DNA from: Halomonas gemina
Lineage (GTDB): Bacteria; Pseudomonadota; Gammaproteobacteria; Pseudomonadales; Halomonadaceae
Reading direction: 5' to 3'
Assembly: GCF_023554995.1 (NCBI RefSeq)
Contig: NZ_JAMJPK010000005.1
Coordinates: forward strand, 124,001 to 188,000
DNA length: 64,000 nt
The position numbers and the translations under genes were made by a program. This document shows, one piece after another, positions 34,513 to 46,100 of the stretch (position 1 is the first letter of the stretch; the number at the start of each line of letters is the position of its first letter). The notes beneath the pieces were generated by a model. It worked only from the letters and a program-made list of their open reading frames with translations, ran no database searches and was not told where the DNA came from.

Positions 34513-35064
34513 TCAGAAGGTCCGCGCCGGGGTCGCGCAGCTGACCAGGCGGCAGGGCTCGCTGCCGGGGTTGCGGAAGCGGTGGGGGACGTTGGTCTCG
34601 AAGTAGTAGGCTTCGCCAGGGCCAAGCACGCGGGCGTCGGCGCCGATGGTGATCTCGATCTCGCCCTCCAGCACCACGCCGGCCTCCTCGCCCTGGTGGG
34701 CAATCATCTCGCGGCCGGTGTCGGCCCCGGGCGGATAGGTCTCGATCATGAAGCCCAGGGCGCGATCGCGGCGATCGGCGCCCACCAGCTTGTAGATGAC
34801 GTCGCCCGAGCCCACGTCGGCCAGTTCCTCGGCCGAGTAGAACACCCGCCGGCCGTTCTCCAGGTCCATGGTGAAGAAGTCCCCGACGCTCATGGGAATG
34901 GCATCGAGGATCTTCTTCAGCGAGCTGACCGAGGGGCTTACCTTGCCCTGCTCGATCAGCGACAGGCTGGAGTGGGTGACCCCGCAGCGCTTGGCCAGCT
35001 CGCGCTGGGAGATGCCCTTCAGGGTGCGCAGGGCGCGCAGTCGTGCGCCGACATCATCCGACAT
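34513..35064 (-). CDS. puuR: PuuR-type repressor (XRE helix-turn-helix plus cupin)
   Basis: The 183-residue protein has an N-terminal XRE helix-turn-helix (LRALRTLKGISQRELAKRCG, then HSSLSLIEQGKVSPSVSSLK) and a C-terminal cupin (HQGEEAGVVLEGEIEITIG, then YYFETNVPHRFRNPG). The layout and many positions match E. coli PuuR and Pseudomonas PauR, which repress putrescine-use genes and release DNA when putrescine binds. It is encoded at the end of polyamine locus B. The likely targets are the puuA/puuD region and perhaps locus A, where GGTTCATTG motifs occur. Confidence 0.9.
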   Translation of the reverse strand: MSDDVGARLRALRTLKGISQRELAKRCGVTHSSLSLIEQGKVSPSVSSLKKILDAIPMSVGDFFTMDLENGRRVFYSAEELADVGSGDVIYKLVGADRRDRALGFMIETYPPGADTGREMIAHQGEEAGVVLEGEIEITIGADARVLGPGEAYYFETNVPHRFRNPGSEPCRLVSCATPARTF

Positions 35065-35090
35065 CCGGTTCTCCTTCCCTCAGCGCGGGT

Positions 35091-36545
35091 TCAGCACAGC
35101 GCGTCGAGCTTCTCTTTCAGCAGCGCATTCACCTGCTGGGGGTTGGCGGTGCCCCGCGAGGCCTTCATCACCTGGCCGACGAAGTAGCCGATCATCTTGC
35201 CGCGCTTGTCGGCCTCGGCATCCCGATATTGCGCCACCTGGGCGGGGCTGTCGGCGATGACCCGGTCGATCATCGCCTCGATGGCGCCGGTGTCGGTGAC
35301 CTGCTTGAGCCCCTTGGCCTCGATCACCTCGTCGGCGGACTGGCCCTCGCCGTTCCACAGCGCCTGGAAGACCTGCTTGGCAGCCTTGCCGTTGATGGTG
35401 TCATCCATCACCCGACTGACCAGCTCGCCGAGCTGGGTCGCCGAGACCGGGCTGTCCTGGATCGGCAGGCCCTCGCGGTTCAGGGCCCCGGAGAGCTCGC
35501 CCTGGACCCAGTTGGCGGCCAGCTTGGCATCGCCACAGACCTCCTTGACCGCCTCGAAGTACTCGGCCATCTCGCGGCTCGCCGAGAGCACGCCGGCGTC
35601 GTACGCGGAGAGCCCCAGCGCATCCTGGAAGCGGGCACGCTTGTCGGCGGGCAGCTCCGGCAGGTTGTCGCGCAGGTGGTCGACATAGGCCCGGTCGAGC
35701 ACCACCGGCAGCAGGTCGGGGCAGGGGAAGTAGCGGTAGTCGTTGGCCTGCTCCTTGGTGCGCATGCTGCGCGTCTCGTTGCGCTCCGGGTCGAACAGGC
35801 GTGTCTCCTGGACTACCTCGCCGCCATCCTCGAGCAGCTCGACCTGGCGCTCCACCTCGAAGGCGATGGCGCGCTCGACGAAGCGGAAGGAGTTGACGTT
35901 CTTGATCTCGGCGCGGGTACCGAAGCTTGCCTGGCCCCGGGGGCGGACCGAGACGTTGACGTCGCAGCGCATCGAGCCTTCGGCCATGTTGCCGTCCGAG
36001 ATGCCCAGGTAGGTGACGATGGAGTGGATCGCCTTGAGGTAGGCCGCGGCCTCCTTCGCCGAGCGCATGTCCGGCTCGGAGACGATCTCCAGCAGCGGGG
36101 TGCCGGCGCGGTTGAGGTCGATCCCGGTCATGCCGTGGAAGTCCTCGTGGAGCGACTTGCCGGCATCCTCCTCTAGGTGGGCGTGATGCACGCGGATGCG
36201 CTTGGTCGCGCCATCCTCCAGGGTGATCTCCACCTCGCCGGGACCGACGATGGGGTGATACATCTGGCTGGTCTGGTAGCCCTTGGGCAGGTCCGGGTAG
36301 AAGTAGTTCTTGCGGTCGAAGACCGAGACCTCGGGGATCTCGGCGTGGATCCCCAGCCCGAACTGCACGGCCATGGCCACCGCGGCCTCGTTGAGCACCG
36401 GCAGCACGCCGGGGAGGCCGAGGTCCACGGCGCAGGCCTGGCTGTTGGGTTCGGCGCCGAAGGCGGTGGAGGCGCCGGAGAAGATCTTCGATCGGGTGTC
36501 GAGCTGGACGTGGACCTCCAGCCCGATCACGGTTTCCCATTGCAT
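35091..36545 (-). CDS. gatB: Aspartyl/glutamyl-tRNA amidotransferase subunit B
   Basis: GatB binds mischarged Glu-tRNA(Gln) or Asp-tRNA(Asn) and amidates it with ammonia supplied by GatA. The 484-residue protein starts [20 protein letters not shown]. It has the catalytic kinase-like core ([42 protein letters not shown]) and a C-terminal tRNA-binding YqeY-like domain. The frame is open to 36587, but the ATG at 36545 gives the standard start and shares one base with the gatA stop. Last gene of gatCAB. Confidence 0.96.
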   Translation of the reverse strand: MQWETVIGLEVHVQLDTRSKIFSGASTAFGAEPNSQACAVDLGLPGVLPVLNEAAVAMAVQFGLGIHAEIPEVSVFDRKNYFYPDLPKGYQTSQMYHPIVGPGEVEITLEDGATKRIRVHHAHLEEDAGKSLHEDFHGMTGIDLNRAGTPLLEIVSEPDMRSAKEAAAYLKAIHSIVTYLGISDGNMAEGSMRCDVNVSVRPRGQASFGTRAEIKNVNSFRFVERAIAFEVERQVELLEDGGEVVQETRLFDPERNETRSMRTKEQANDYRYFPCPDLLPVVLDRAYVDHLRDNLPELPADKRARFQDALGLSAYDAGVLSASREMAEYFEAVKEVCGDAKLAANWVQGELSGALNREGLPIQDSPVSATQLGELVSRVMDDTINGKAAKQVFQALWNGEGQSADEVIEAKGLKQVTDTGAIEAMIDRVIADSPAQVAQYRDAEADKRGKMIGYFVGQVMKASRGTANPQQVNALLKEKLDALC

Positions 36546-38005
36546 CAGAGGGTCTCCTCGGCAAGCGCGGGACGACGCAGGTGCCAATCGGTGGCCTGCT
36601 GGAACTGGTGGGCGACGTTGAGCAGCCGCGCCTCGGCGAAGTGGGTGCCCAGTATCTGGAGCCCCACGGGGCGGTTGCCCACGAAGCCGGCCGGCACGCT
36701 GATGCCGGGGATGCCCGCCAGGTTGATGGCGATGGTGTAGATGTCCTGCAGGTACATCGAGACCGGGTCCTTCCTGGCGCCCAGGTCGAAGGCCGGGGTC
36801 GGCGAGGCGGGGCCCATCAGCACGTCGACCTCGTCGAAGGCATCCAGGAAGTCCTGGCGGATCAGCCGGCGGACCCGCTGGGCCTTCTTGTAGTAGGCAT
36901 CGAAGAAGCCCTCGGAGAGGGTGTGGGTGCCCATCAGGATGCGCCGCTTGACCTCCTCGCCGAAGCCCTCGGCCCGTGAGCGCTTGTAGAGGTCGGTCAG
37001 GTCGGCGGGATTCTCGCAGCGGTGGCCGAAGCGCACCCCGTCGTAGCGCGCCAGGTTGGACGAGGCCTCCGCCGGGGCGATGACGTAGTAGGCCGGGATG
37101 GCGTAGTGGGTATGCGGCAGGCTCACCTCGCGCACCGTGGCCCCCAGCGACTCGTAGACGCCGATCGCCTCGCGCACGGCGCCCTCCACCGCGGGATCGA
37201 GGCCCTCGCCGAAGTACTCCCGGGGCAGGCCGATCTTGAGCCCGGCCAGGGGCGCATCGAGTTCTTCGGTGTAGTCGGGCACCCCGCGGGCCACGCTGGT
37301 GGAGTCGCGCGGGTCATGGCCGGCGATGGCGGTGAGCAGGCGGGCGCAGTCCTCGGCGGTGCGGGCCAGGGGGCCGGCCTGGTCGAGGCTCGAGGCGTAG
37401 GCGATGATGCCGTAGCGCGAGACCCGCCCGTAGGTGGGCTTGAGGCCGGTGATGCCGCAGAAGGCGGCCGGCTGGCGGATCGAGCCGCCGGTGTCGGTGC
37501 CCATGGCGGCGGGCACCAGGCCGGCGGCCACGGCGGCGGCACTGCCGCCGGAGCTGCCGCCCGGTACGGCATTCGGGTCCCAGGGGTTCTGTACCGGCCC
37601 GAAGAAGCTGTTCTCGTTGGAGGAGCCCATGGCGAACTCGTCCATGTTGGTCTTGCCCAGGCTCACGGTGCCGGCGGCCCTGAGCTTCTCGACCACGGTG
37701 GCGTCATAGGGGGCGACGAAGGTGTCGAGCATCTTCGAGCCGGCACTGGTCTTGACGCCCTCGGTGCAGAAGATGTCCTTCAGCGCCAGGGGCACGCCGG
37801 TCAGCGGGCCGGCGTTGCCGGCGGCGCGGGCGGCATCGGCCCGGTCGGCGGCATCGAGGGCCTGTTCGGCGGTCACGGTGATAAAGCTGTTGAGGTCACC
37901 GTCGAGGCGCTCGACACGCGCGAGCAGCGCCTGGGTGAGCTCGCGGCTGGAGAACTCGCCGGCGGCGAGGCCGGCGGCGAGTTCCGTCAGAGTCTTGTCA
38001 TGCAT
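36545..38005 (-). CDS. gatA: Aspartyl/glutamyl-tRNA amidotransferase subunit A
   Basis: This is the glutaminase subunit of GatCAB, an amidase-signature enzyme. The 486-residue protein has the Lys in [14 protein letters not shown], the Gly/Ser-rich signature [15 protein letters not shown] with the cis-Ser, and [15 protein letters not shown] with the nucleophile Ser. The start at 38005 ([13 protein letters not shown]) fits family length; further upstream in-frame residues are unsupported. It lies 60 bases after gatC and overlaps gatB by one base. Confidence 0.96.
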   Translation of the reverse strand: MHDKTLTELAAGLAAGEFSSRELTQALLARVERLDGDLNSFITVTAEQALDAADRADAARAAGNAGPLTGVPLALKDIFCTEGVKTSAGSKMLDTFVAPYDATVVEKLRAAGTVSLGKTNMDEFAMGSSNENSFFGPVQNPWDPNAVPGGSSGGSAAAVAAGLVPAAMGTDTGGSIRQPAAFCGITGLKPTYGRVSRYGIIAYASSLDQAGPLARTAEDCARLLTAIAGHDPRDSTSVARGVPDYTEELDAPLAGLKIGLPREYFGEGLDPAVEGAVREAIGVYESLGATVREVSLPHTHYAIPAYYVIAPAEASSNLARYDGVRFGHRCENPADLTDLYKRSRAEGFGEEVKRRILMGTHTLSEGFFDAYYKKAQRVRRLIRQDFLDAFDEVDVLMGPASPTPAFDLGARKDPVSMYLQDIYTIAINLAGIPGISVPAGFVGNRPVGLQILGTHFAEARLLNVAHQFQQATDWHLRRPALAEETL

Positions 38006-38065
38006 GGGCCCTGGGCTCCGTGATGGCTTGCCGGAAACGGATGGGAGTGGCATGGGGCATTCGGC

Positions 38066-38353
38066 TCATTCGACGACCCGCGGGACCAGGTAGAGGCCCT
38101 GTTCCACCGCCGGGGCGCAGCGCTGGAAGCGGCTGCGCTGGTCGGTCTCGGTGACCTCGTCGGCGCGCAGCCGCTGGGTGGTCTCCAGGGGGTGGGCCAA
38201 CGGCGCGACCCCTTCGGTGTCCAGGGTCTGGAGCTGGTCGACCATTGCCAGGATGCGGCCCAGGTCGTCCAGGTAGTGGGCGGCCTCGTCGTCGTCCAGG
38301 CCGAGCCGGGCCAGGTGGGCGGCCCTGAGAACGTCTGCGTGTTCAAGCGCCAT
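38066..38353 (-). CDS. gatC: Aspartyl/glutamyl-tRNA amidotransferase subunit C
   Basis: This small subunit wraps around GatA and GatB and stabilises the complex. The 95-residue protein has the family pattern VLRAAHLARLGLDDDEAAHY, LGRILAMVDQLQTLDTEGV and PLETTQRLRADEVTETDQR, then the end APAVEQGLYLVPRVVE. The start at 38353 gives the typical length; an open frame upstream to 38596 is not family-like. First gene of gatCAB and divergent from mreB across a 181-base gap. Confidence 0.94.
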   Translation of the reverse strand: MALEHADVLRAAHLARLGLDDDEAAHYLDDLGRILAMVDQLQTLDTEGVAPLAHPLETTQRLRADEVTETDQRSRFQRCAPAVEQGLYLVPRVVE

Positions 38354-38393
38354 GATCGGATGTCCTCGACAGGCAGTGGGGTCATGGAAATGA

Positions 38394-39572
<1,179 letters not shown>

Positions 39573-39587
39573 CTCGGGGGGTGCCCT

Positions 39588-40514
39588 ATCAAGCCGCTGT
39601 TCTCGCATGGACCGCTGCCGGGCTATCGCATCCTGCTGTGCGTGATCCTGGCGTCGGCGCTGATGTTCGCCGATACGCGCTTTACCCGTATGGAGCCCGT
39701 GCGGGCCCAGCTCTCCACCTTGGTGGCGCCCATTCAGTGGCTGGTCAGCCTGCCCAGCGACGTCCTCAACTGGGGCTCGCTGGCGCTCTCCGACCAGCGG
39801 GCCCTGGTGGACGAGAACCGCCGCCTGCGCGAGCAGATCCTGACGCTGTCCCACCGTGTGCAGCGCATGGCGAGCCTGACCGCCGAGAACGTGCGGCTGC
39901 GAGAGCTGCTTGCGGCCACCCGCCAGCGCGACATGCCCTACATCACCGCCGAGCTGCTGTCGCTGGACCCCGACCCCTTCACCCATCAGATGGTCATCGA
40001 CCGCGGTCGCCGGGATGGCGTCTACGTCGGCCAGCCGGTGCTGGACGCCTCGGGGCTGGTCGGCCAGATCACCGCCACCTCCGCCTATTCCAGCCGGGTG
40101 CTGCTGCTGGCGGATGCGAGCCATGCCCTGCCGGTCCAGGTCAATCGCAACGGGCTGCGCTTCGTCCTCCAGGGGGCGGGCAGCTACGACGCCCTCGACG
40201 TCATGCATGTCCCCGACACGGCCGACATCCGCGAGGGCGACCTGCTGACCACCTCGGGGCTGGGCGGGCGCTTCCCGCCGGGCTACCCGGTGGCCAGGGT
40301 CTCGGCGGTGGTCCATGACCCGGGCCAGCCCTTCGCTCGGGTCACCGCCGCGCCCGTGGCCCAGCTGCAGCGTTCGCGGCACTTCCTGCTGCTCTTTCCG
40401 CCCGCGCCGCCCGCCGCGCCGCCCGCCGCGCCGCCCGAGGGGCAACTGGCGGCCCCGGCCCTCGAGGCGGCCCGCCGGGTCGGCTCGGCCGCAGCCGACG
40501 AGGAGACGCCCTGA
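39588..40514 (+). CDS. mreC: Rod shape-determining protein MreC, apparent ATC start
   Basis: MreC is a bitopic inner-membrane protein linking MreB to the wall-synthesis enzymes. The frame after the mreB stop reads ATC-KPLFSHGPLPGYR with no ATG, GTG or TTG before 39642. E. coli MreC begins M-KPIFSRGPS, so the ATC at 39588 lines up with the initiator Met. GGGGGGTG stands a few bases upstream as ribosome site. Using GTG 39642 would delete the N-terminus and half the membrane helix (ILLCVILASALMFAD). The rest is typical: coiled coil near residues 70-105, then two beta domains. The C-terminus has an Ala/Pro tail encoded by a 12-base tandem repeat. 308 residues from ATC; overlaps mreD by one base. 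Confidence 0.85.
   Translation: MKPLFSHGPLPGYRILLCVILASALMFADTRFTRMEPVRAQLSTLVAPIQWLVSLPSDVLNWGSLALSDQRALVDENRRLREQILTLSHRVQRMASLTAENVRLRELLAATRQRDMPYITAELLSLDPDPFTHQMVIDRGRRDGVYVGQPVLDASGLVGQITATSAYSSRVLLLADASHALPVQVNRNGLRFVLQGAGSYDALDVMHVPDTADIREGDLLTTSGLGGRFPPGYPVARVSAVVHDPGQPFARVTAAPVAQLQRSRHFLLLFPPAPPAAPPAAPPEGQLAAPALEAARRVGSAAADEETP
40404..40437 (+). repeat. 12-base tandem repeat in the mreC 3' end
   Basis: The unit GCGCCGCCCGCC occurs 2.8 times in tandem and encodes repeated Ala-Pro-Pro-Ala. The resulting proline-rich linker near the MreC C-terminus is beyond the conserved domains. Such a repeat can change copy number by slippage without shifting frame. Confidence 0.75.
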
Positions 40515-41002
40515 TGGCCACATCCCCGCCTGCCAACCTGCTGTGGATCTGGGTGACCCTGCTGCTTTCCCTGTGCCTGCAGGTGATGCCGCTGGCGGAT
40601 GGCTGGCAGGTCTGGCGCCCCGACTGGCTGGGCCTGATGCTGATCTACTGGTGCATGCGCGAGCCGCTGCGGGTCGGCGTCTTCCACGGCTTCGTGCTGG
40701 GTCTTCTGTTGGATCTCATCGAGGGCGCGCCGCTGGGACAGAATGCCCTGCTGCTGTCGCTGCTGGCCTTCCTCTGCGCCCTGGTCTATGCGCGCTTCCG
40801 GGCCTATTCGCTGGTCCAGCAGGCGGTGCTGATCTTCGTGCTGCTGGGCATGGTCCAGCTCGCCGAACAGTGGCTCAGGGCCCTGTTCGGGCCCGTCTCG
40901 ATGCACCTCTCCTTCTTGCTCTCCGCGCTGATCGGGGCGGTGCTCTGGCCCTGGCTGACCACGCTGTTCGAGGCGCTGAGACGCCGCCTCGCCCGCGACT
41001 GA
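40514..41002 (+). CDS. mreD: Rod shape-determining membrane protein MreD
   Basis: MreD is a small polytopic inner-membrane partner of MreC in the elongasome. The 162-residue protein has about five hydrophobic segments ([60 protein letters not shown] read in parts). The conserved [17 protein letters not shown] motif is present. The ATG overlaps the mreC stop by one base. Maf follows after 28 bases. Confidence 0.93.
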   Translation: MATSPPANLLWIWVTLLLSLCLQVMPLADGWQVWRPDWLGLMLIYWCMREPLRVGVFHGFVLGLLLDLIEGAPLGQNALLLSLLAFLCALVYARFRAYSLVQQAVLIFVLLGMVQLAEQWLRALFGPVSMHLSFLLSALIGAVLWPWLTTLFEALRRRLARD

Positions 41003-41030
41003 CCCGCATGCCCCCTGCCCCGGAGCTGCC

Positions 41031-41636
41031 ATGACCCCCGATCCCGTGCTGTGCCTGGCCTCGGCTTCGCCGCGCCGCCGCGACCTGCTCGCCGCCATCG
41101 GCGTGGCGGCGGAGGTGCGCCCCGTGGACATCGACGAGACGCCGAGAGCCGGCGAGGCCGCACCCGACTATGTGGTTCGCCTGGCCCGGGAGAAGGCGCT
41201 GGCCGGTGCCCGTCTCTCCGCGCTCCCCGCCCTGGGGTCGGATACCGCCGTGGTCAGCGACGGCGCGATCCTCGGCAAGCCGGCGGGGCGAGAGCAGGCC
41301 GCGGCCATGCTGCGCCGGCTTGCCGGCCGTGCCCACGAGGTGCTCACCGGGGTGGCGGTCACCGGCCCCGCCGGGCTGCTGACGGCCTGCGTGACCACCC
41401 GCGTCTTCTTGCGCGAGATCAGCAACGCGGAGCTCGCCGCCTACTGGGCCACCGGGGAGCCGGCGGACAAGGCCGGGGGCTATGCCATCCAGGGCCTGGC
41501 GGCGGTGTTTGTCGAGCATATCGAGGGCAGCTACTCGGCCGTGGTGGGGCTGCCGCTCTTCGAGACCGCCGAGCTGCTGGCCCGGCAGGGCGTGCCGCTC
41601 TGGAACGGGGCGCTCCAGAGCGGGCCTATGTCATAA
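41031..41636 (+). CDS. maf: Maf-family nucleoside triphosphate pyrophosphatase
   Basis: Maf proteins hydrolyse non-standard or selected nucleoside triphosphates (dTTP/UTP type in E. coli YhdE) to monophosphates, sanitising the nucleotide pool. The 201-residue protein has [18 protein letters not shown] at the N-terminus, the catalytic Asp segment [12 protein letters not shown], and [27 protein letters not shown] at residues about 147-175 (read in parts). Its position between mreD and rng matches yhdE in E. coli. Thirty-three bases separate it from rng. Confidence 0.93.
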   Translation: MTPDPVLCLASASPRRRDLLAAIGVAAEVRPVDIDETPRAGEAAPDYVVRLAREKALAGARLSALPALGSDTAVVSDGAILGKPAGREQAAAMLRRLAGRAHEVLTGVAVTGPAGLLTACVTTRVFLREISNAELAAYWATGEPADKAGGYAIQGLAAVFVEHIEGSYSAVVGLPLFETAELLARQGVPLWNGALQSGPMS

Positions 41637-41669
41637 TGGCCGCAGACTTTTCTGGACAAGGATTTCCGC

Positions 41670-43133
41670 ATGAGCGGTGAAGTACTCATCAACCTGACGC
41701 CTATGGAAACCCGTGTCGCCGTGGTGGAGAACGGCGTGCTGCAGGAGGCCTTCATCGAGCGGGCCCGGCGCCGCGGCATCGTCGGCAACATCTACAAGGG
41801 CAAGGTGGTGCGCGTACTGCCGGGCATGCAGGCCGCCTTCGTCGACATCGGCCTGGACCGTGCCGCCTTCATTCACGCCCACGAGGTGATGGCCCCCGGC
41901 ACGCCGGCCGACGAACAGGTCTCCATCTCGCAGCTGCTCCATGAGGGCCAGGCCCTGGTGGTGCAGGTGACCAAGGACCCGATCGGTTCCAAGGGCGCGC
42001 GGCTGACCACCCACCTCTCGGTGCCCTCGCGCTACCTGGTCTACATGCCCGATTCGCCTCACCACGGGGTCTCCCAGCGCATCGAGGACGAGATGGAGCG
42101 CGAGCGCCTGCGCGGCCTGGTTGAGGCGGCCGGCTCCGAGCAGCAGCTGGAAGTGAGCGGCGGCTTCATCGTGCGTACCGCCGCCGAGGGCGTCGGCGTC
42201 GAGGAGCTCGCCGCCGACATGCACTTCCTGCTGCGCCTGTGGCGACGGGTCAGCGAGCGCAAGGTGACCGCGCCGGCCCCCAGCGTGGTCTATGACGACC
42301 TCCCGCTGTTCATGCGTACCCTGCGCGACGTGATGCGCGACGACATCGAGAAGGTGCGCATCGACTCCCGGGAGAACTACGTCAAGCTGATCGAGTTCGC
42401 CCAGGAGTTCATGCCCGCGGCGGTGGAGCGCATCGAGCACTATGCCGGCGAGCGGCCGATCTTCGACCTGTTCAGCGTCGAGGACGAGATCCACAAGGCG
42501 CTGGGGCGCAAGGTGCAGCTCAAGTCGGGGGGGTATCTGGTCATCGACCCCACCGAGGCGATGACCACCATCGATGTTAACACCGGCGGCTACGTGGGCC
42601 ATCGCAACCTCGAGGAGACGATCTTCAAGACCAACCTCGAGGCCGCCACCGCCATCGCCCGCCAGCTGCGGCTGCGTAACCTCGGCGGCATCATCATCAT
42701 CGACTTCATCGACATGGACGACCCGGAGCACCAGCGCCAGGTGCTGCGCATGCTCGAGAAGTCGCTGGAGCGCGACCACGCCAAGACCAAGTGCACCGGT
42801 GTCACCGAACTGGGCCTCGTCCAGCTGACCCGCAAGCGCACCCGGGAGAGCCTGGAGCAGACGCTGTGCGAGCCCTGTCCGACCTGCACGGGTCGCGGTA
42901 CCCTCAAGACCCCGGAGTCGGTCTGCTACGAGATCTTCCGCGAGATCCTGCGCGAGGACCGGGCCTACAGCGCTGAGACTTATGCTGTGCTGGCCTCCCA
43001 GGCGGTGGTGGATCGCCTGCTCGACGAAGAGTCCGCCGCGGTGGCCGACCTGGAGGAGTTCATCGGCAAGCCGATCCGCTTCCAGGTGGAGACCCACTAC
43101 TCCCAGGAGCAGTACGATATCGTGCTGATGTGA
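41670..43133 (+). CDS. rng: Ribonuclease G
   Basis: RNase G is a 5'-sensing endoribonuclease that matures the 16S rRNA 5' end and decays some mRNAs. The 487-residue protein has the N-terminal S1 domain interrupted as in the RNase E/G family (GNIYKGKVVRVLPGMQAAFV). Its DNase I-like catalytic core has Asp residues in MTTIDVNTGGYVG and IIIIDFIDMDDPEH, and the zinc-link Cys segment is CEPCPTCTGRG. It lacks the long scaffold tail of RNase E. It precedes yhdP by 4 bases. Confidence 0.96.
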   Translation: MSGEVLINLTPMETRVAVVENGVLQEAFIERARRRGIVGNIYKGKVVRVLPGMQAAFVDIGLDRAAFIHAHEVMAPGTPADEQVSISQLLHEGQALVVQVTKDPIGSKGARLTTHLSVPSRYLVYMPDSPHHGVSQRIEDEMERERLRGLVEAAGSEQQLEVSGGFIVRTAAEGVGVEELAADMHFLLRLWRRVSERKVTAPAPSVVYDDLPLFMRTLRDVMRDDIEKVRIDSRENYVKLIEFAQEFMPAAVERIEHYAGERPIFDLFSVEDEIHKALGRKVQLKSGGYLVIDPTEAMTTIDVNTGGYVGHRNLEETIFKTNLEAATAIARQLRLRNLGGIIIIDFIDMDDPEHQRQVLRMLEKSLERDHAKTKCTGVTELGLVQLTRKRTRESLEQTLCEPCPTCTGRGTLKTPESVCYEIFREILREDRAYSAETYAVLASQAVVDRLLDEESAAVADLEEFIGKPIRFQVETHYSQEQYDIVLM

Positions 43134-43137
43134 GCCC

Positions 43138-46100
43138 ATGTCCCCGACCCGCCTGGTCTCTCGCTGGCTGTTGACCCTGGTGGCGCTGCTGCTGGCGCTG
43201 CTGGCAGTGCTGACCCTGGTGCTACGCCTGCTGCCGGTGCTGCTCGAGGAGCAGGGCCCGCGACTCGAGCGCCTGCTCTCGGCGCGCTTCAATGCGGTGG
43301 TGGAGCTGGACGACCTGACGGCCGGCCTGCAGCGCTATGACCCCCACCTGGCGATCGACGGCCTGCAGATCCGTTCGCGAGAGGGGCTGGGGCATATTCT
43401 GCTGCTCGAGGTGGAGCAGGCGCAGCTACGCCTGGACAGCCTCGCCAGCCTGGCCGCCGGCGTACCCCTGGTGGCCGACGCCCGGGTGACGGGCGTGACC
43501 GTGCACCTTTACCAGGACGATGCCGGGCGCTGGCACTGGCCGGCCCCTGCGGAGCTTCCCCCCGAGTTGGTTCCCGAGACCGCCTTCGACCTCGACCGCC
43601 TCGACTTCTGGGTCGGCATGCTGCTGCGCCAGAGCGCCTGGGTCGAGGAGGTCAGCCTGGTGCTGCATGGCCAGAAGACACGCGCCGTGCTCAAGGCGCC
43701 CCGCCTGGTGATGACGGGGGATGCGCGCCGCACCCACCTGGAGGGCGAGGTGCTGGTGGAGGGGCAGCGGGAGCAGGCCATCCGGGCGGTGATGGAGCTG
43801 GTCCCCGGGCCCTCCGGGCTGAGCGACTTCAGTGCGGCCCTGCAGGCCGAGATGCAGCTCGACAGCCTGCTGGGACTCTCCGAGGTGCTGGGCTATGGCG
43901 ACGCCCTGCGCCTGGAGGCCGCCAGTGGCGAGGCGCGCCTCTGGGGCCGCTGGCATGCTGGCCGCCTCGCCGACCTGCGCCTCGACCTCGACGCGCCTCT
44001 GCTGGCCCTTGCCGAGCCCGAGTCGGCCGCCGACGAGGCGTCATCCCCGGCCATCGTGCTCAACCGGGTGACGGCCCGCGGCCAGTGGCTGCGCGAGGCA
44101 TCGGGCTGGCAGGCCTGGCTCGAGGGCGATGCGCGCAGTGCCGACTGGGCCCGTCCGGAAGGGAATGGTGAGGTGGCCACGGGACCGGCCGTGCCACATT
44201 ACTGGCATGCCCGCAGCCGCGACGATGGCTGGTGGCTCAACACCAGCGAGTTCGACCTTGGTGCCCTGGCCGCCTGGCGCGACCGGTTGCCGCTGCCGGA
44301 GGCCCTGGCGCGGGTGATCGACAGCCTGGACCCGCGCGGACGGGTCACCGGCCTGGGGCTCGGCCGGGAGGGCAGCAACTGGGTCGCCCGGGCGTCGGCC
44401 TCCGAGGTGGCGGTCTCTCCCTGGCAGCATGCCCCCGGGGGCGGCCCCCTGGATGTCTGGGTGACCTCGCGGGACCTCAGGGGCCATGTCGAGTTCGCCG
44501 GCCGCGACAGTCGGCTGCACTTTCCCCGGGTGTTCGGCCCGCCCATGGCACTCTCCCGGGCCAGTGGCGTGATCGACTGGGCCTATGATGGCCCACGCAG
44601 CTTCATCAGCGGGCGCGAGCTCGAGGTCGTCTGGAACGGGGCCCGGGTCGAGGGGGGCTTCGGGCTCTCGGTGGGCGGTGGCCAGCGCGGCGGCTTCGGT
44701 CTCCAGCTCGACTTGCACGACGTGGATGCCATCGAGACTCCCCTGATCGACTGGCTGCCGGTGGGCATACTGGGGCCGGAGCTCGCCGACTGGCTGGCCG
44801 GTGGGGTGGCCGGCCGCGTGCCCGAGGGCGCGCTGCGCCTCCATGTGCCCCTGGCCCGTGAGGGCGTGAAGATCGAGCCGGCCCTGCAGCTGGCCCTGGC
44901 GGTAGAGGAGGGGCGACTACCCTTCGCGCCCGGGTGGCCGGCCCTCGAGGAGGTCAGTGGGCGGCTGCGGATGGCCGACGGGATCCTGACCGCGGAGGTG
45001 GACCGCGCCGAGAGCCTGGGCGTCGAGGCGCGTGCCGGCGAGGTGCGCCTGGCGGACGAGCGGCTCGCGGTCAGTGGTGAGCTCGAGGCCTCCGCCGAGG
45101 CGCTGCGCAGCTACCTGATGGCGCTGCCCGTCGACGGCATGGCGGCGGTGGAGGCGTGGCAGGGCGAGGGCCGGGCGTCCGGCACCCTGGATCTGGCCCT
45201 GACCCTGGGCGAGCCCGGCTCCCTGGCGCTGGACATCGCCACCGAGGCGGACTTCCCGAGGCTCGTCCATGCCCCCCTGGAGCTGGCGTTCCGTGACCTC
45301 CAGGGCCCGCTCGCCTGGCGTCAGCGCGGCGAGGAGGGGGGCCTGGAAGGACGTCTGACCGGGCGACTGCTGGGCGGGCCCGTGCGCAGCGAGATCGATA
45401 CCCTCGGCGGCGGGCTCGACCTCGCCGGCACGGCCGAGGCACAGGCCATCGCCGAGTGGGGCGGCATGCCGGGCCTCGGCGGCCTGATCGAGGGGCAGCT
45501 GCCCTGGCAGGGGCGCCTGGCGATCGGTGACGAGGGCGCCTCGCTGCGCCTCGACAGCGGCCTGGAGGGGCTGGCCATCGCCCTGCCCGAGCCGCTGGGC
45601 AAGCGCCGCGAGGCACGCCTCCCCCTGCAGCTGACCTTCGATCTGGCCGAGGGCCGCCTCGATGGCCGGCTGGGCGACCGGCTGGGCCTGCGCTGGCGCG
45701 AGCTGGACGGTGGTGCCTCCGGGCAGGGGCAGGCATGGCTGGGGCGCCGGCCGGACGCCTGGCCCCGCGGGCCCGGCTGGAGCGTCACGGCCTACCAGCC
45801 GCGCCTGGCGGTGGCCGACTGGGCCCGCGCGCTGTCGCCGTTGATCTCGTCGCGCGACAGCGGCCAGGGGGGCAGCGCCGCCCCGGCAGCGCTCTCCTCG
45901 CTGGCCATCGAGACCGATTGCCTGCAGGTGCAGTCACGCTGCCTGGGCTCGCTGGTCGTGGAGGGCGGCGCCCGGGGCGGGGGCTGGGAGCTGGCCCTGG
46001 ACGGCAGCCTGGCCAGCGGGCGGCTGTCGTACCGGCCTTCCCTGGGGGAGCCCCTGGATATCGCCCTGGACCGCCTGTCGCTGGATGCCCTGGTGCCGCC

